A DNA stretch of 64,000 bases from the NCBI RefSeq assembly GCF_000178855.1, contig NZ_ADVG01000002.1, positions 1,240,001 to 1,304,000 of the forward strand, written 5' to 3'. The notes under the pieces are model-generated. The model saw nothing but the letters and a program-made list of their open reading frames with translations. It ran no database searches and had not been told where the DNA came from. Shown here one piece after another: positions 7,999 to 15,985 of the stretch. A program made the translations under genes and the position numbers. The DNA comes from Ktedonobacter racemifer DSM 44963. GTDB lineage: Bacteria; Chloroflexota; Ktedonobacteria; Ktedonobacterales; Ktedonobacteraceae. Position 1 is the first letter of the stretch, and every line of letters starts with the position of its first letter.

Positions 7999-9348
7999 AT
8001 GGCTAATGTAGCAACAGGAGAGGTCTCGGTTCGCCGGATGCTGCCCGTAATTACCGCGAGCACGCTGGGAACCGCCATTGAGTGGTATGATTTCTTCTTG
8101 TACAACTTCTTTGCCGCCACTATTTTCGCCCCGCTCTTCTTTCCCAATCTTGATCCTGTCACCGGCATCTTAGCATCTTTTACCACTTACTACATCGGTT
8201 TCCTGGCCCGCCCTATCGGGGGCGCGTTCTTCGGCTGGTTCGGCGACCGCGTTGGACGCAAATCGACACTCATCGTAACGCTCATTCTGATGGGGGTCGC
8301 GACTGTGCTGATTGGTGCCATTCCAACCTACAAGAGTATCGGCTTTGTCGCGCCCTTGCTGATTACGATCCTGCGCTTCCTGCAAGGGGCGGGCGTCGGA
8401 GGCGAATGGGGTGGCTCGGTACTGCTCTCGCTGGAATATGGCGATAACCGCCGTCGTGGCTTCTGGGCCAGCTGGCCTCAGACAGGCGTTCCGGTGGGCC
8501 TGGCCCTGGCTGCCATCGCACTCCTGATCTGTAAGGCGCTTTTCCCTGGCGAGGCTTTCCTCCAGATTGGCTGGCGTATTCCCTTCTTCCTGAGCGCGCT
8601 CCTGATCCTGGTTGGCTTCTTTATTCGAATGCGCATCCTCGAAACGCCTGAGTTTACGCGTCTTAAGCAGGAGCAGCGGGTGGCCAAGGCTCCCCTGGGT
8701 GAGGTTATCCGCTACTATTGGAAGGAGATCATTCTCTCGGCGCTTCTGCGCTCAGGCGAGCAGGCTCCCTTCTACCTGTTTACGACCTTTGTCCTGTCAT
8801 ATGGAGTCAGCACGCTCAAGATACCCGTCAATACGCTCTACACCGGGATTATTCTCGCCGCCCTGATCGCCTTTGTGACAATGCCATTTGCGAGCTATCT
8901 CTCCGATATTGTGGGACGCAAACGCTGGTTTATGCTCGCCTCTCTCGGCATGGCGATCTATGCCTATCCCTTCTTCCTCTTGCTCCAGACGAAAAACAGC
9001 GTGCTTGTCGTCCTGGCGCTCGTAGGAGCCATTAGCATCTTTCATGCCAGTCTCTATGGTCCCGAAGCAGCGTTTATCTCCGAACACTTCAGCACCCGCC
9101 TGCGTTATAGTGGGGCCTCGCTCGGCTATCAGCTTGCCTCGCTCACGGCGGGCGGCCCGGCTCCTATCATCGCGGTGCTTCTGCTTGCGGCGTATAAATC
9201 GTATATTCCGCTTGTGCTCTACATCATCCTAATGGCATTGATCTCCCTGCTGGCCGCGTGGGGCCTGCGCGAATATGCCAACCGGGATGCGGCAGCCGAT
9301 AAGGATATCCAGGTTACAGAGGCTGCTATAGCCTCAGAAGCCCCGTAG
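7999..9348 (+). CDS. MHS-family MFS transporter (metabolite:H+ symporter)
   Basis: 449 residues, twelve membrane segments. The N-terminus GTAIEWYDFFLYNFFAA, the loop GWFGDRVGRKSTL and RFLQGAGVGGEWGGSVLL are hallmarks of the metabolite:H+ symporter group (ProP, ShiA, KgtP relatives). Such carriers import organic acids, osmolytes or aromatic acids with a proton; the substrate is not evident. The ATG at 7999 has a strong AAGGAGG seven bases before it. A good promoter and a structured leader precede the gene, and a bidirectional terminator follows. Confidence 0.9.
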   Translation: MANVATGEVSVRRMLPVITASTLGTAIEWYDFFLYNFFAATIFAPLFFPNLDPVTGILASFTTYYIGFLARPIGGAFFGWFGDRVGRKSTLIVTLILMGVATVLIGAIPTYKSIGFVAPLLITILRFLQGAGVGGEWGGSVLLSLEYGDNRRRGFWASWPQTGVPVGLALAAIALLICKALFPGEAFLQIGWRIPFFLSALLILVGFFIRMRILETPEFTRLKQEQRVAKAPLGEVIRYYWKEIILSALLRSGEQAPFYLFTTFVLSYGVSTLKIPVNTLYTGIILAALIAFVTMPFASYLSDIVGRKRWFMLASLGMAIYAYPFFLLLQTKNSVLVVLALVGAISIFHASLYGPEAAFISEHFSTRLRYSGASLGYQLASLTAGGPAPIIAVLLLAAYKSYIPLVLYIILMALISLLAAWGLREYANRDAAADKDIQVTEAAIASEAP

Positions 9349-9371
9349 CGGGCAACCAGGCCCAAACAAAA

Positions 9372-9406
9372 GGCCCCTGGCTTTAGATGCCAGGGGTCTT
9401 CGTTTT
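9372..9406. terminator. Bidirectional rho-independent terminator
   Basis: Stem CCCCTGGC (9374-9381) with GCCAGGGG (9389-9396), loop TTTAGAT, T-rich tail TCTTCGTTTT on the plus strand and CCTTTTGTTT on the minus strand. It separates the convergent MHS and yqeY genes. Confidence 0.85.
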
Positions 9407-9423
9407 GCGCTTTGAGAGAGGCT

Positions 9424-9897
9424 TTACTGTGTCAATTCTTTGACGATACCCTGAATACGTGCGCCATCGGCTCGCCCTTTGAGCTGTTTGGCGGCCTGAG
9501 GCATGACTTTACGGAACTCTTTGCCGTTTTCCGCGACCAGGGCGCTTACGACCTCGCGGATCTCCTCATCGCTCATCTGTGAGGACTTGAGGTAGGTCTG
9601 TAGAATATCCAGTTCCGCTTGTTCTTTCTCGGCGAGTTCCAGGCGACCGCCCTGCTTATAGAGGGGGATAGCCTGGTTGCGCTTCTTGACTTCCTGTTCG
9701 AGCACACGCAAGCAATCCGCCTCGGTGAGAGGCTGAGCATATTCGGGATTTTTGCGGTCGGTACGCGCAACTTCAAGGTTATGGATTGAGTTCAAGGCCA
9801 TACGCAATGTATCCAGCTTCAGCTGGTCGCGTGCGCGCTGCGCATCCTGGGCATCCTTACGTAACTGCTGCTCAATCGGAAATTCCTGCCGAGCCAT
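9424..9897 (-). CDS. yqeY: GatB/YqeY domain protein
   Basis: 157 residues of the YqeY family: LRKDAQDAQRARDQLKLDTLRMALNSIHNLEVA, then LEQEVKKRNQAIPLYKQGGR and the C-terminal QAAKQLKGRADGARIQGIVKELTQ. The family shares the tail domain of GatB, which contacts tRNA in the glutamine amidotransferase, but stand-alone YqeY lacks the catalytic part; its own role is poorly known. I place the start at the ATG at 9897 (MARQEFPIEQ), which has AGGAG ten bases upstream; an in-frame ATG 25 codons earlier gives an unrelated hydrophobic extension. gatB itself is at 51.3-52.8 kb. Confidence 0.88.
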   Translation of the reverse strand: MARQEFPIEQQLRKDAQDAQRARDQLKLDTLRMALNSIHNLEVARTDRKNPEYAQPLTEADCLRVLEQEVKKRNQAIPLYKQGGRLELAEKEQAELDILQTYLKSSQMSDEEIREVVSALVAENGKEFRKVMPQAAKQLKGRADGARIQGIVKELTQ

Positions 9898-9973
9898 AAC
9901 AACGTTTCTCCTCTTATACAAAAACAGTGTAGTAACGCACAATAGTATACTACGCTTGCGTGAAAAAAGCACC

Positions 9974-10052
9974 TTTCGCGCCTGCGGCGCTCAGTGAGTT
10001 TATGAGTGTGGATGGTGGTTTCGGGCTGGCGCCCGAAACCACCATCCACACT
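9974..10052. repeat. GC-rich tag plus long hairpin (22-bp arms)
   Basis: Tag core TTCGCGCCTGCGGCGCTC at 9975-9992, then arms 10005-10026 and 10031-10052, perfectly complementary with loop TGGC. It lies downstream of the nitrilase gene and upstream of yqeY, both on the minus strand. Confidence 0.85.
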
Positions 10053-10156
10053 TGACCCAAGTTATGAGGGGCAATTGCTATCTCTTCTTCTTGACAAAGT
10101 TACACTTGACCCAAGTTATGAGGGGCAATTGCTATCTCTTCTTCTTGACAGGATTA
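10049..10156. repeat. 54-bp tandem repeat, two copies
   Basis: Units 10049-10102 and 10103-10156 differ only near their right ends (ACAAAGTTA against ACAGGATTA), and a third copy breaks off after CACT. Each contains TTGACC, GAGGGGCAATTGC and TCTTCTTCTTGACA. The second unit ends at the stop codon of the nitrilase gene, and the first overlaps the right arm of the hairpin at 10005-10052. Confidence 0.9.
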
Positions 10157-10963
10157 CACTGAGCGGATACTTGTGCGTACCAGTTCGCCTTTGTAGTACA
10201 TGCTGACGACGTCGCGGCGGCACTGACTCAGATACCAGTTGCCAGTTTGTGCTAGGTCGAGAGTGGCGCGCAGGAGGCGGGTCTCTTCTCCTGTGACCTC
10301 CGCCAGGACCTCGCCATCGGGGGCAATGATCATGCTGGGGCAGTGCTGCACAAAGTGGGCGGTGTTGGCAGCCAGCACAAAGCGCTGGTTCTCCGCCGCG
10401 CGACTGACCAGGTGGCTACGCCAGACATCCGGCTTGACCTCGGGATTGGCGGCGTTGGTAATGTAGACAAAGAGCTCGGCCCCCCGCTGGGCCAGGCATT
10501 GCCACTGTTCGGGGAAGCGGATTTCGCGGCAGAGCTGCATGCCTACGTTAACGCTACCCTCGGCAAAATGGAGGGGAAAGATAGGAAGGTCGGCACCCGC
10601 GACAAAGTGCCCACGCTCGCCCGTTGCCAGGTTCACCTTGCGATAGAGCGCCCGCTCACCACGAGGCGAAAAATAGAGTCCTGCGTTATACCACTCGCCC
10701 TCTTCCTCCAGGCAGGAGCCAGCGATCAGGTGCACCTGCTTGCGCTTCACGACCTCCGCGATACGCTCTATCGCATCTGCCAGAAGCCTGCGATCAATCT
10801 GCTCAAGAAAGCGGCTATCCTCGTTATACCCAGAGATGGCTCCCTCGGGGAGCACAAGCAAATCGTCGGGCTCGACCTGTTCGAGCATGGAGAGGATATA
10901 CAGTACATTCTCTGTGATAGCAAAACTGATGGGGAATTGTCCAGCGGCAACCGAGATCTTCAA
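10154..10963 (-). CDS. Carbon-nitrogen hydrolase (nitrilase superfamily)
   Basis: 269 residues with the nitrilase-fold catalytic triad visible: Glu in LVLPEGAISGY, Lys in ALYRKVNLATGE and Cys in VGMQLCREIRFPEQW. The family hydrolyses or condenses amide and nitrile carbon-nitrogen bonds; the group with CREIRFPE is mostly amidase-like, but the substrate is unknown. I put the start at the TTG at 10963 (LKISVAAGQF), because AGAGGAGG lies five to six bases before it and homologues begin with this first strand. An upstream ATG at 11044 would add 27 residues without family similarity. It is cytoplasmic, with no close operon partner. Confidence 0.85.
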   Translation of the reverse strand: MKISVAAGQFPISFAITENVLYILSMLEQVEPDDLLVLPEGAISGYNEDSRFLEQIDRRLLADAIERIAEVVKRKQVHLIAGSCLEEEGEWYNAGLYFSPRGERALYRKVNLATGERGHFVAGADLPIFPLHFAEGSVNVGMQLCREIRFPEQWQCLAQRGAELFVYITNAANPEVKPDVWRSHLVSRAAENQRFVLAANTAHFVQHCPSMIIAPDGEVLAEVTGEETRLLRATLDLAQTGNWYLSQCRRDVVSMYYKGELVRTSIRSV

Positions 10964-11224
10964 ACCAACCTCCTCTATGAGCAAACAGGCAGTGGGGCGG
11001 GTCTCTTCCCAGCGACAGGTAAAAGAGTGCGCCTGCACCTTCAACTTCCACGCTCACAAGCATCTATCTCTATCCTACCATATTCTGCATAAACACTCAG
11101 GGAACGTTTCAGTTGCTGGCTTTGTTCTTATATATGCTACAATTTTGGCACCCAAAACTCTTCTTCAAAAGGAGATACATACTAGGTATTGACAACGTGT
11201 GCGAAAGTAAGTGAGAATAAGTAG

Positions 11225-11398
11225 ATGTACGCAGTCGCACCGTTTGCCAAGCAGGTGGATGTCAGCGTGAAAACAGTGCAGCGCTGGGACCGAGAAGGCA
11301 GGCTCAAAGCCAAACGAACGCTTTCTGGGCGTCGCTCCTCTCATGAGGTCGATCTGACCACGGCGCTCAACCTTCCAAAGCTGCCAGCCGCTCGCTGA
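11225..11398 (+). pseudogene. Truncated IS607 TnpA: MerR-like helix-turn-helix only
   Basis: 57 codons from ATG 11225 to TGA 11398. The sequence FAKQVDVSVKTVQRWDREGR followed by GRRSSHEVDL matches the MerR-type helix-turn-helix that opens IS607-family serine transposases, which are normally about 190-210 residues. The resolvase domain with its catalytic Ser is missing and the frame ends cleanly. It may be a decayed remnant, or a retained small DNA-binding protein; there is no frameshift that would restore the rest. Confidence 0.7.
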
Positions 11399-11472
11399 AC
11401 GATCGCCACTTGCCGGGTGTCGAGTCCTGCTCGACCGGAATTCCCGCAAAGCGGGAGAATAGGCGCTCAAGG

Positions 11473-12768
11473 ATGAAAACCGCACACAAGATCCGGATGA
11501 ACCCCACCCCTGAACAGGTGGAGTATCTCAAACGAGCCTGTGGCACGAGGCGCTTTATCTACAACTGGGGACGGGAGCAGTGGGAGAAGCAGTATCAGGC
11601 GTACAAAGCCGAGCAGGAAACTGTTCCCCAAGAGCAGCGCGTGCTCAAACCGCCATATGCCCTCGCACTCAAGAAGCAATTCAACCAGATCCGGGAGCAG
11701 GAGTACCCATGGACCTATGACGTCACGAAATGTGTGGTGGAGGGTGCGTTCGATGACCTCAAAAACGCCTATGACAACTTCTTTGCGGGCCGAGCGAACT
11801 ACCCGCAGTACAAGAAAAAGGGGAAGTCGCACGAGTCGTTTTATCTCTCCAACGATAAATTCACCTTGGGAAGCCATTGGATCTCGATTCCCGGACTTGG
11901 CCGCTTCATCCTCGATCAGCGCCAAACGAAGAAGGACCGAGGCAAGCTCTTACGCAGACTGGGAACGGTGAACATCGCCGAAAAACTGCGCTTCGTCGAA
12001 AAGGGGAAAGCCACCACTCCCACGAAGAAGCGAAACACGCGCAAGCACGTCGTGTGCGAACGGGTCAAGATCCTGGGGGCGACGGTCTGCTGTGAAGCGG
12101 GGCACTGGTACGTCTCCATCCAAGGAGACATCACACGGGAGCGCCCCACAACGCCCGAAGCAGTGGTGGGGGGGGATGTGGGCGTACAGCAAGCTGCTGT
12201 GGTGAGCGATGGGCGCAGGCTTGAGAACCAAAGGCCATTGGCGCTCCATCTCAAGAAACTCGGCAAGCTGCAACGCAAGCTGTCAAAGAAACAGAAGACG
12301 AAAGACCCTCAAACCAAGCGAACCGTGTTTAGTAAGCAGTATGAGAAGCAACGACTCAAGGTAGCGCGCAAGCATCAGCAGATCGCCAACATCCGACGGG
12401 ATGTGCAGCACAAGTTCACGAGCGAACTGGCGCGAACCTGTGGGGCCATCGGCATCGAAGACCTCAACATCCTGGGGATGATGGCCAACCGGAAGCTCTC
12501 GCGTGCCGTGGCCGATGCCGCGATGGGGCAACTGTTGCAGTTCCTCAAGACCAAAGTGGCCACCGCCGGGGGAGAGCTCTTCATCGCCTCGCGCTGGTTC
12601 CCCTCGACCAAACGCTGTTCGTGCTGTGGGCAGGTCAAAAAGCGCATGCCGCTCAAACACCGCACCTATGAGTGCGTGGCCTGTGGGCTGGTGGTCGACC
12701 GGGATCTCAATGCCGCCTTGAATTTGCTGTGGTTCGCAACAGAAGAGCTTCGCCAGCTTCACGCGTAA
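11473..12768 (+). CDS. tnpB: TnpB, RNA-guided RuvC endonuclease of an IS607/IS605-type element
   Basis: 431 residues from ATG 11473 (MKTAHKIRMNPTPEQ). N-terminal helical and wedge region (FIYNWGREQWEKQYQAY), then a RuvC nuclease with all acidic residues present: Asp235 in VVGGDVGVQ, Glu329 in IGIEDLN and Asp411 in DRDLNAA. The zinc finger inserted in RuvC is intact (CSCCGQ and CVACG). TnpB proteins cut DNA guided by an omega RNA made from the element's right end and help the element persist after excision. The gene shows no frameshift, unlike the TnpB at 59.3-60.8 kb, so it is probably functional. The first 21 codons of the longer frame (from 11410) are unlikely to be translated. Confidence 0.9.
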   Translation: MKTAHKIRMNPTPEQVEYLKRACGTRRFIYNWGREQWEKQYQAYKAEQETVPQEQRVLKPPYALALKKQFNQIREQEYPWTYDVTKCVVEGAFDDLKNAYDNFFAGRANYPQYKKKGKSHESFYLSNDKFTLGSHWISIPGLGRFILDQRQTKKDRGKLLRRLGTVNIAEKLRFVEKGKATTPTKKRNTRKHVVCERVKILGATVCCEAGHWYVSIQGDITRERPTTPEAVVGGDVGVQQAAVVSDGRRLENQRPLALHLKKLGKLQRKLSKKQKTKDPQTKRTVFSKQYEKQRLKVARKHQQIANIRRDVQHKFTSELARTCGAIGIEDLNILGMMANRKLSRAVADAAMGQLLQFLKTKVATAGGELFIASRWFPSTKRCSCCGQVKKRMPLKHRTYECVACGLVVDRDLNAALNLLWFATEELRQLHA

Positions 12769-12860
12769 AGCTGGCCGTCCTGGAGAGTGGCTACCGCCGG
12801 ACGTAAAATGCCTGGGGAGTTGATGTGAGACCGAAACGGGAGGGCCGATCCAAAGGTTCC
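12700..12860 (+). ncRNA. Predicted omega RNA (guide RNA of TnpB)
   Basis: In TnpB elements the guide RNA overlaps the 3' end of tnpB and continues past its stop to the right end of the element; its last bases are the guide. Here 12769-12860 is non-coding and GC-rich with short complementary segments. Position is inferred from the family; I cannot fix either end or confirm a fold. Confidence 0.35.
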
Positions 12861-12954
12861 CGTGCGCTGGCTATCGACGATGAAGCAGGAAGAACTGACC
12901 GCTTGGGGGTGTTTACACACGTTCGAGTATGAGAAAGGTAGCAGCATCATCGAC

Positions 12955-13692
12955 ATGCCTTATTTGCAGCCAGCAGAACTTGAAGCAATTTTTCCAGAAC
13001 TTATTGCCCTTCTCCAGGATGAATTGGGAGATGATCTCCGGGGCATCCTAGCTACAGGATCTTATATTCATGGCACGCCTGGCCCCACTAGCGACCTGGA
13101 TGTGCATGTAGTTATTGCCTCTCCACGGCGCAGGCGCAAGAATATCATGTTCAAGGGGCTTGAGATTGAGATGTTTCTCAATCCGGCTGAACAGATTCGG
13201 TGCTATATGGCGGAGGATAAGGAGCGAGGCATTGATCAGCATATGTTCGCCTTTGGCAGGGCTATCTATGATCCCCATGGCGTTATTGCCGAGCTACAGC
13301 GCGAGGCACACCAGCTCTGGGAAGCGGGGCCACCCAGACTGCCTGTTGACCGCACCTGGTACCCGCGCTATATCCTTGCCGACCTGTTACGCGATATTGA
13401 AGACCTGGATGGCGACGAAGAGGCCTCGTATCTACTCATCGCGCATACGGTGGAGAGTATTCTGCACACGCACTATACACTCCACCACCGCTGGCCTGCC
13501 AAGCCAAAGCGCCTGCTTTCACACCTGGCAAGCTGGGACGCGGAAACAGCCGCGCTGGCCCGCAACACACTCAAGCCTGGAACGCTGACGACCCAACGCC
13601 AGGCCTTACGGCAACTGGCCGAACATGTACTGGCCCCTATTGGCGGCCTTATGCCGCTCGAATGGTCGATTGAATGGGGACCGCTAGGTTAG
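12955..13692 (+). CDS. Nucleotidyltransferase-fold protein
   Basis: 245 residues from ATG 12955 (MPYLQPAELE). Residues about 30-55 hold the nucleotidyltransferase motif GSYIHGTPGPTSDLDVHVV, with Gly-Ser and two Asp of the metal site, followed by a third acidic strand (GLEIEMFLNP). The C-terminal half is helical (AHTVESILHTHYTL), as in aminoglycoside- and MNT-like nucleotidyltransferases with a four-helix domain. Such enzymes move a nucleotide to a small molecule or protein; the target here is unknown. It starts about 100 bases after the IS607-like element, so its original promoter may have been displaced. The start is uncertain: in-frame ATGs at 12862 and 12880 are possible, and no strong ribosome site is seen. 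Confidence 0.75.
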   Translation: MPYLQPAELEAIFPELIALLQDELGDDLRGILATGSYIHGTPGPTSDLDVHVVIASPRRRRKNIMFKGLEIEMFLNPAEQIRCYMAEDKERGIDQHMFAFGRAIYDPHGVIAELQREAHQLWEAGPPRLPVDRTWYPRYILADLLRDIEDLDGDEEASYLLIAHTVESILHTHYTLHHRWPAKPKRLLSHLASWDAETAALARNTLKPGTLTTQRQALRQLAEHVLAPIGGLMPLEWSIEWGPLG

Positions 13693-13693
13693 T

Positions 13694-13792
13694 GTAGGGT
13701 CCATGCTGGCATGGACTTTCGAGGCCCGCAGGCCGATACCCTAACGTTGCGGAGGTCGCTACGCTCGCAATCCATGTCAGCATGGACCCTAC
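13694..13792. repeat. Inverted repeat with long GC-rich loop
   Basis: Arms 13694-13715 and 13771-13792 match except for one G-T pair. The 55-base loop carries CGAGGCCCGCAGGCCGA, similar to the GC-rich tag found beside other hairpins. It directly follows the nucleotidyltransferase stop codon. Confidence 0.8.
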
Positions 13793-13854
13793 AAGCTTTT
13801 CTGCTGTGGATTTTGTAATAACATATTCCTGATTGATAAAGAAAGAGGTAGACT

Positions 13855-15345
13855 ATGGCGCAACGCTTTCGTGGCGAGGTGCGCGCACCCGACTTTCCCA
13901 CCAACCTGGCCTGGATCAATAGCGACCACCTTCTCAGCCTGAAGGAGCTGCGCGGGCGGATCGTGATCCTGCATTTCTGGACCTTCTGTTGCATTAACTG
14001 CATGCACGCGCTCGCCCAGTTGCGCGAGATTGAGGAGGCCTTTCCTGATACTTTAAGCATTATCAGTATTCACTCGCCCAAGTTTCCGGGTGAGCATTTT
14101 ACGGGCAGCGTACACAATGCGGTCCTGCGTTATGGCGTCGAGCATCCAGTGGTAAATGATCACACGATGTACCTCTGGCAGCAATACGCGGTCCGCGCCT
14201 GGCCCACCCTCGTCTTTATTGATCCGGAGGGGCGCGTCATTGGCAAACATGAGGGCGAGATCTCGCCCACGCAGGGCAAGGACCTGCTACGCCAGATGCT
14301 TGAGGAGTTTGAAGCTCGAGGACTGCTTGATCACCGCCAACTGCGCTTCAGCGCCGCGACAGCTCCCTCATCGTTCCTTGCCTTCCCTGGCAAGCTTGCG
14401 GTAGATGCACAGGCCGACCGCCTCATTATCAGCGATTCGGCACATCATCGCCTGGTCGAGACCAATCTCCAGGGCCGAGTACGCACCATTATCGGGTCAG
14501 GAGTCCAGGGTCAGGCCGATGGTTCGTTTGCGGAGGCCCAGTTCAACCATCCTCAGGGCGTAGCCCTCGTCAACGACCTGCTCTATGTGGCGGATACTGA
14601 TAACCACCTCATCCGGCGCGTTGATCTACGCACAAAGCAAGTGGAGACACTGGCGGGAACTGGCGAGCAAAATGGCATGGTGCGGACCCGGCTCCAGGGT
14701 CCGGCGCGAAGCATTGCGCTTAGCTCACCCTGGGACCTCGTGGCCTTTGAGGAGAAGCTGTATATCGCCATGGCGGGGATGCACCGCATCTTCGTGCTCA
14801 ACCTGGCTACTGGTGAGATTGAACCCTTCGCTGGCGCTGGCCCGGAGGCACTACGCGATGGACCACGTGACGAGGCCCTCTTCGCGCAGCCGACTGGCAT
14901 CACCCTGGATGTGGCTAGCCAGGTGCTTTACAGCGCCGATAGCGAAGCCAGCGCCATCCGCGCCATCGAGCTGACAGGTGAGCAACAGGTGCATACGCTG
15001 GTAGGCACGGGACTCTTTGACTTTGGCGATGTGGATGGCATCGGTGAAGAGGCTCAGTTACAACATGTACAGGGCATCTGCGCAGCCAATGGCCTGCTCT
15101 ACCTGGCCGATACCTATAATAATCGCATCAAGGCCCTTGATCCCCAAACACGCGAGGTTCGTACCCTTGCCGGAACCGGCGAGGCAGGCATACATAATGG
15201 TCCAGCCGAGCAAGCACAATTCAATGAACCCGGCGACCTGGCAATCACTGGCAACACTCTATATATCGCCGACACCAATAATCATGCCATTCGTCTGCTA
15301 GACATGGCTACACGAAATATCACCACCCTGGACATTCAACCTTAG
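13855..15345 (+). CDS. NHLRC2-like protein: thioredoxin domain fused to NHL beta-propeller
   Basis: 496 residues. Residues about 10-150 form a thioredoxin/TlpA-like domain with the motif FWTFCCINCMHAL (Cys-Ile-Asn-Cys active site) and the cis-Pro region AWPTLVFIDPEG. Residues about 165-490 form a six-bladed NHL propeller with repeated units such as FNHPQGVALVNDLLYVADTD and IADTNNHAIRLLD. This arrangement and the CCINC signature match the NHLRC2 family, found in animals and bacteria; the exact reaction is unresolved, a thiol-disulfide role being likely. No signal peptide is seen, so it looks cytoplasmic. The start ATG has AAAGAGG shortly before it. The Nudix gene follows 34 bases later and may share the transcript. 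Confidence 0.88.
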   Translation: MAQRFRGEVRAPDFPTNLAWINSDHLLSLKELRGRIVILHFWTFCCINCMHALAQLREIEEAFPDTLSIISIHSPKFPGEHFTGSVHNAVLRYGVEHPVVNDHTMYLWQQYAVRAWPTLVFIDPEGRVIGKHEGEISPTQGKDLLRQMLEEFEARGLLDHRQLRFSAATAPSSFLAFPGKLAVDAQADRLIISDSAHHRLVETNLQGRVRTIIGSGVQGQADGSFAEAQFNHPQGVALVNDLLYVADTDNHLIRRVDLRTKQVETLAGTGEQNGMVRTRLQGPARSIALSSPWDLVAFEEKLYIAMAGMHRIFVLNLATGEIEPFAGAGPEALRDGPRDEALFAQPTGITLDVASQVLYSADSEASAIRAIELTGEQQVHTLVGTGLFDFGDVDGIGEEAQLQHVQGICAANGLLYLADTYNNRIKALDPQTREVRTLAGTGEAGIHNGPAEQAQFNEPGDLAITGNTLYIADTNNHAIRLLDMATRNITTLDIQP

Positions 15346-15379
15346 ATGAAAATATGACTAAATATAAGGAGAACGCACT

Positions 15380-15847
15380 ATGGCCTCATATCTCTTTGGA
15401 GACCGCATTGGCCGGGAGGGGCAACTGGCACTCACGACCTCGGTCGTCATTTTTGACGCTGTACACGAGAAAATACTGCTAACCCGGCGCAGCGATAACG
15501 GGCGCTGGTGCTTGCCCGGTGGGCATATGGAGGCGGGCGAGAGCGTCAGCGAAGCCTGTATCCGCGAGGCATGGGAAGAGACCGGTCTGCGTATCTGTCT
15601 TAACAAGCTCATTGGTATCTACTCTAATCCGCATGTGCTCCTGACTTATCCTGATAGTAACCGCTATCACATGGTTAACATCTGTTTTGAGGGCGAGATA
15701 GTGGCTGGCGAGCCTGGTTTAAGCGATGAGACTACCGAAATTGGCTACTTCACACCAAAAGAAATAGCCCGGATGGACATCGTGGAGCCTCACCACGAGC
15801 GCATTCGCGACGCGCTTGCCCAGGATAACGCCCCCATTATTCACTAA
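15380..15847 (+). CDS. Nudix hydrolase
   Basis: 155 residues with a complete Nudix box: GGHMEAGESVSEACI followed by REAWEETGL, fitting GX5EX7REUXEEXGU. The box binds the divalent metals that hydrolyse a nucleoside diphosphate linked to another group. The surrounding VVIFDAVHEKILLTRR and CLPGGH are typical of the MutT/ADP-ribose group. The substrate is unknown. AAGGAG lies nine bases before the ATG. It is co-directional with the NHLRC2-like gene and pruA. Confidence 0.88.
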   Translation: MASYLFGDRIGREGQLALTTSVVIFDAVHEKILLTRRSDNGRWCLPGGHMEAGESVSEACIREAWEETGLRICLNKLIGIYSNPHVLLTYPDSNRYHMVNICFEGEIVAGEPGLSDETTEIGYFTPKEIARMDIVEPHHERIRDALAQDNAPIIH

Positions 15848-15985
15848 TACAGTGCGTTGCCTGCTTGCTGCACGTTAGAAATGATACACAGAAGCATTCC
15901 TCTACCATCACCCCGCCTCTATGAGATAGAATAAGGAGGCAATCAATCACATGACACGATGAAGTGTTGAAGGAGTTTATACATC

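Larger units (their letters stand above)
11189..12860 (+). mobile_element. IS607-like element with reduced orfA and intact TnpB
   Basis: A 57-codon gene matching only the DNA-binding N-terminus of IS607 transposase is followed 74 bases later by a full TnpB gene, the IS607 gene order. IS607 elements have no terminal inverted repeats, so the ends are approximate. The right end should lie in 12769-12860, where an omega RNA would also end. A possible promoter (TTGACA at 11189, GAGAAT at 11213) precedes orfA. With no serine-recombinase domain here, movement would need another enzyme. Confidence 0.65.

Noticed and set aside
11410..11472. Upstream extension of the TnpB frame
   Set aside because: The first 21 codons show no TnpB similarity and the family begins at the Met-Lys at 11473.
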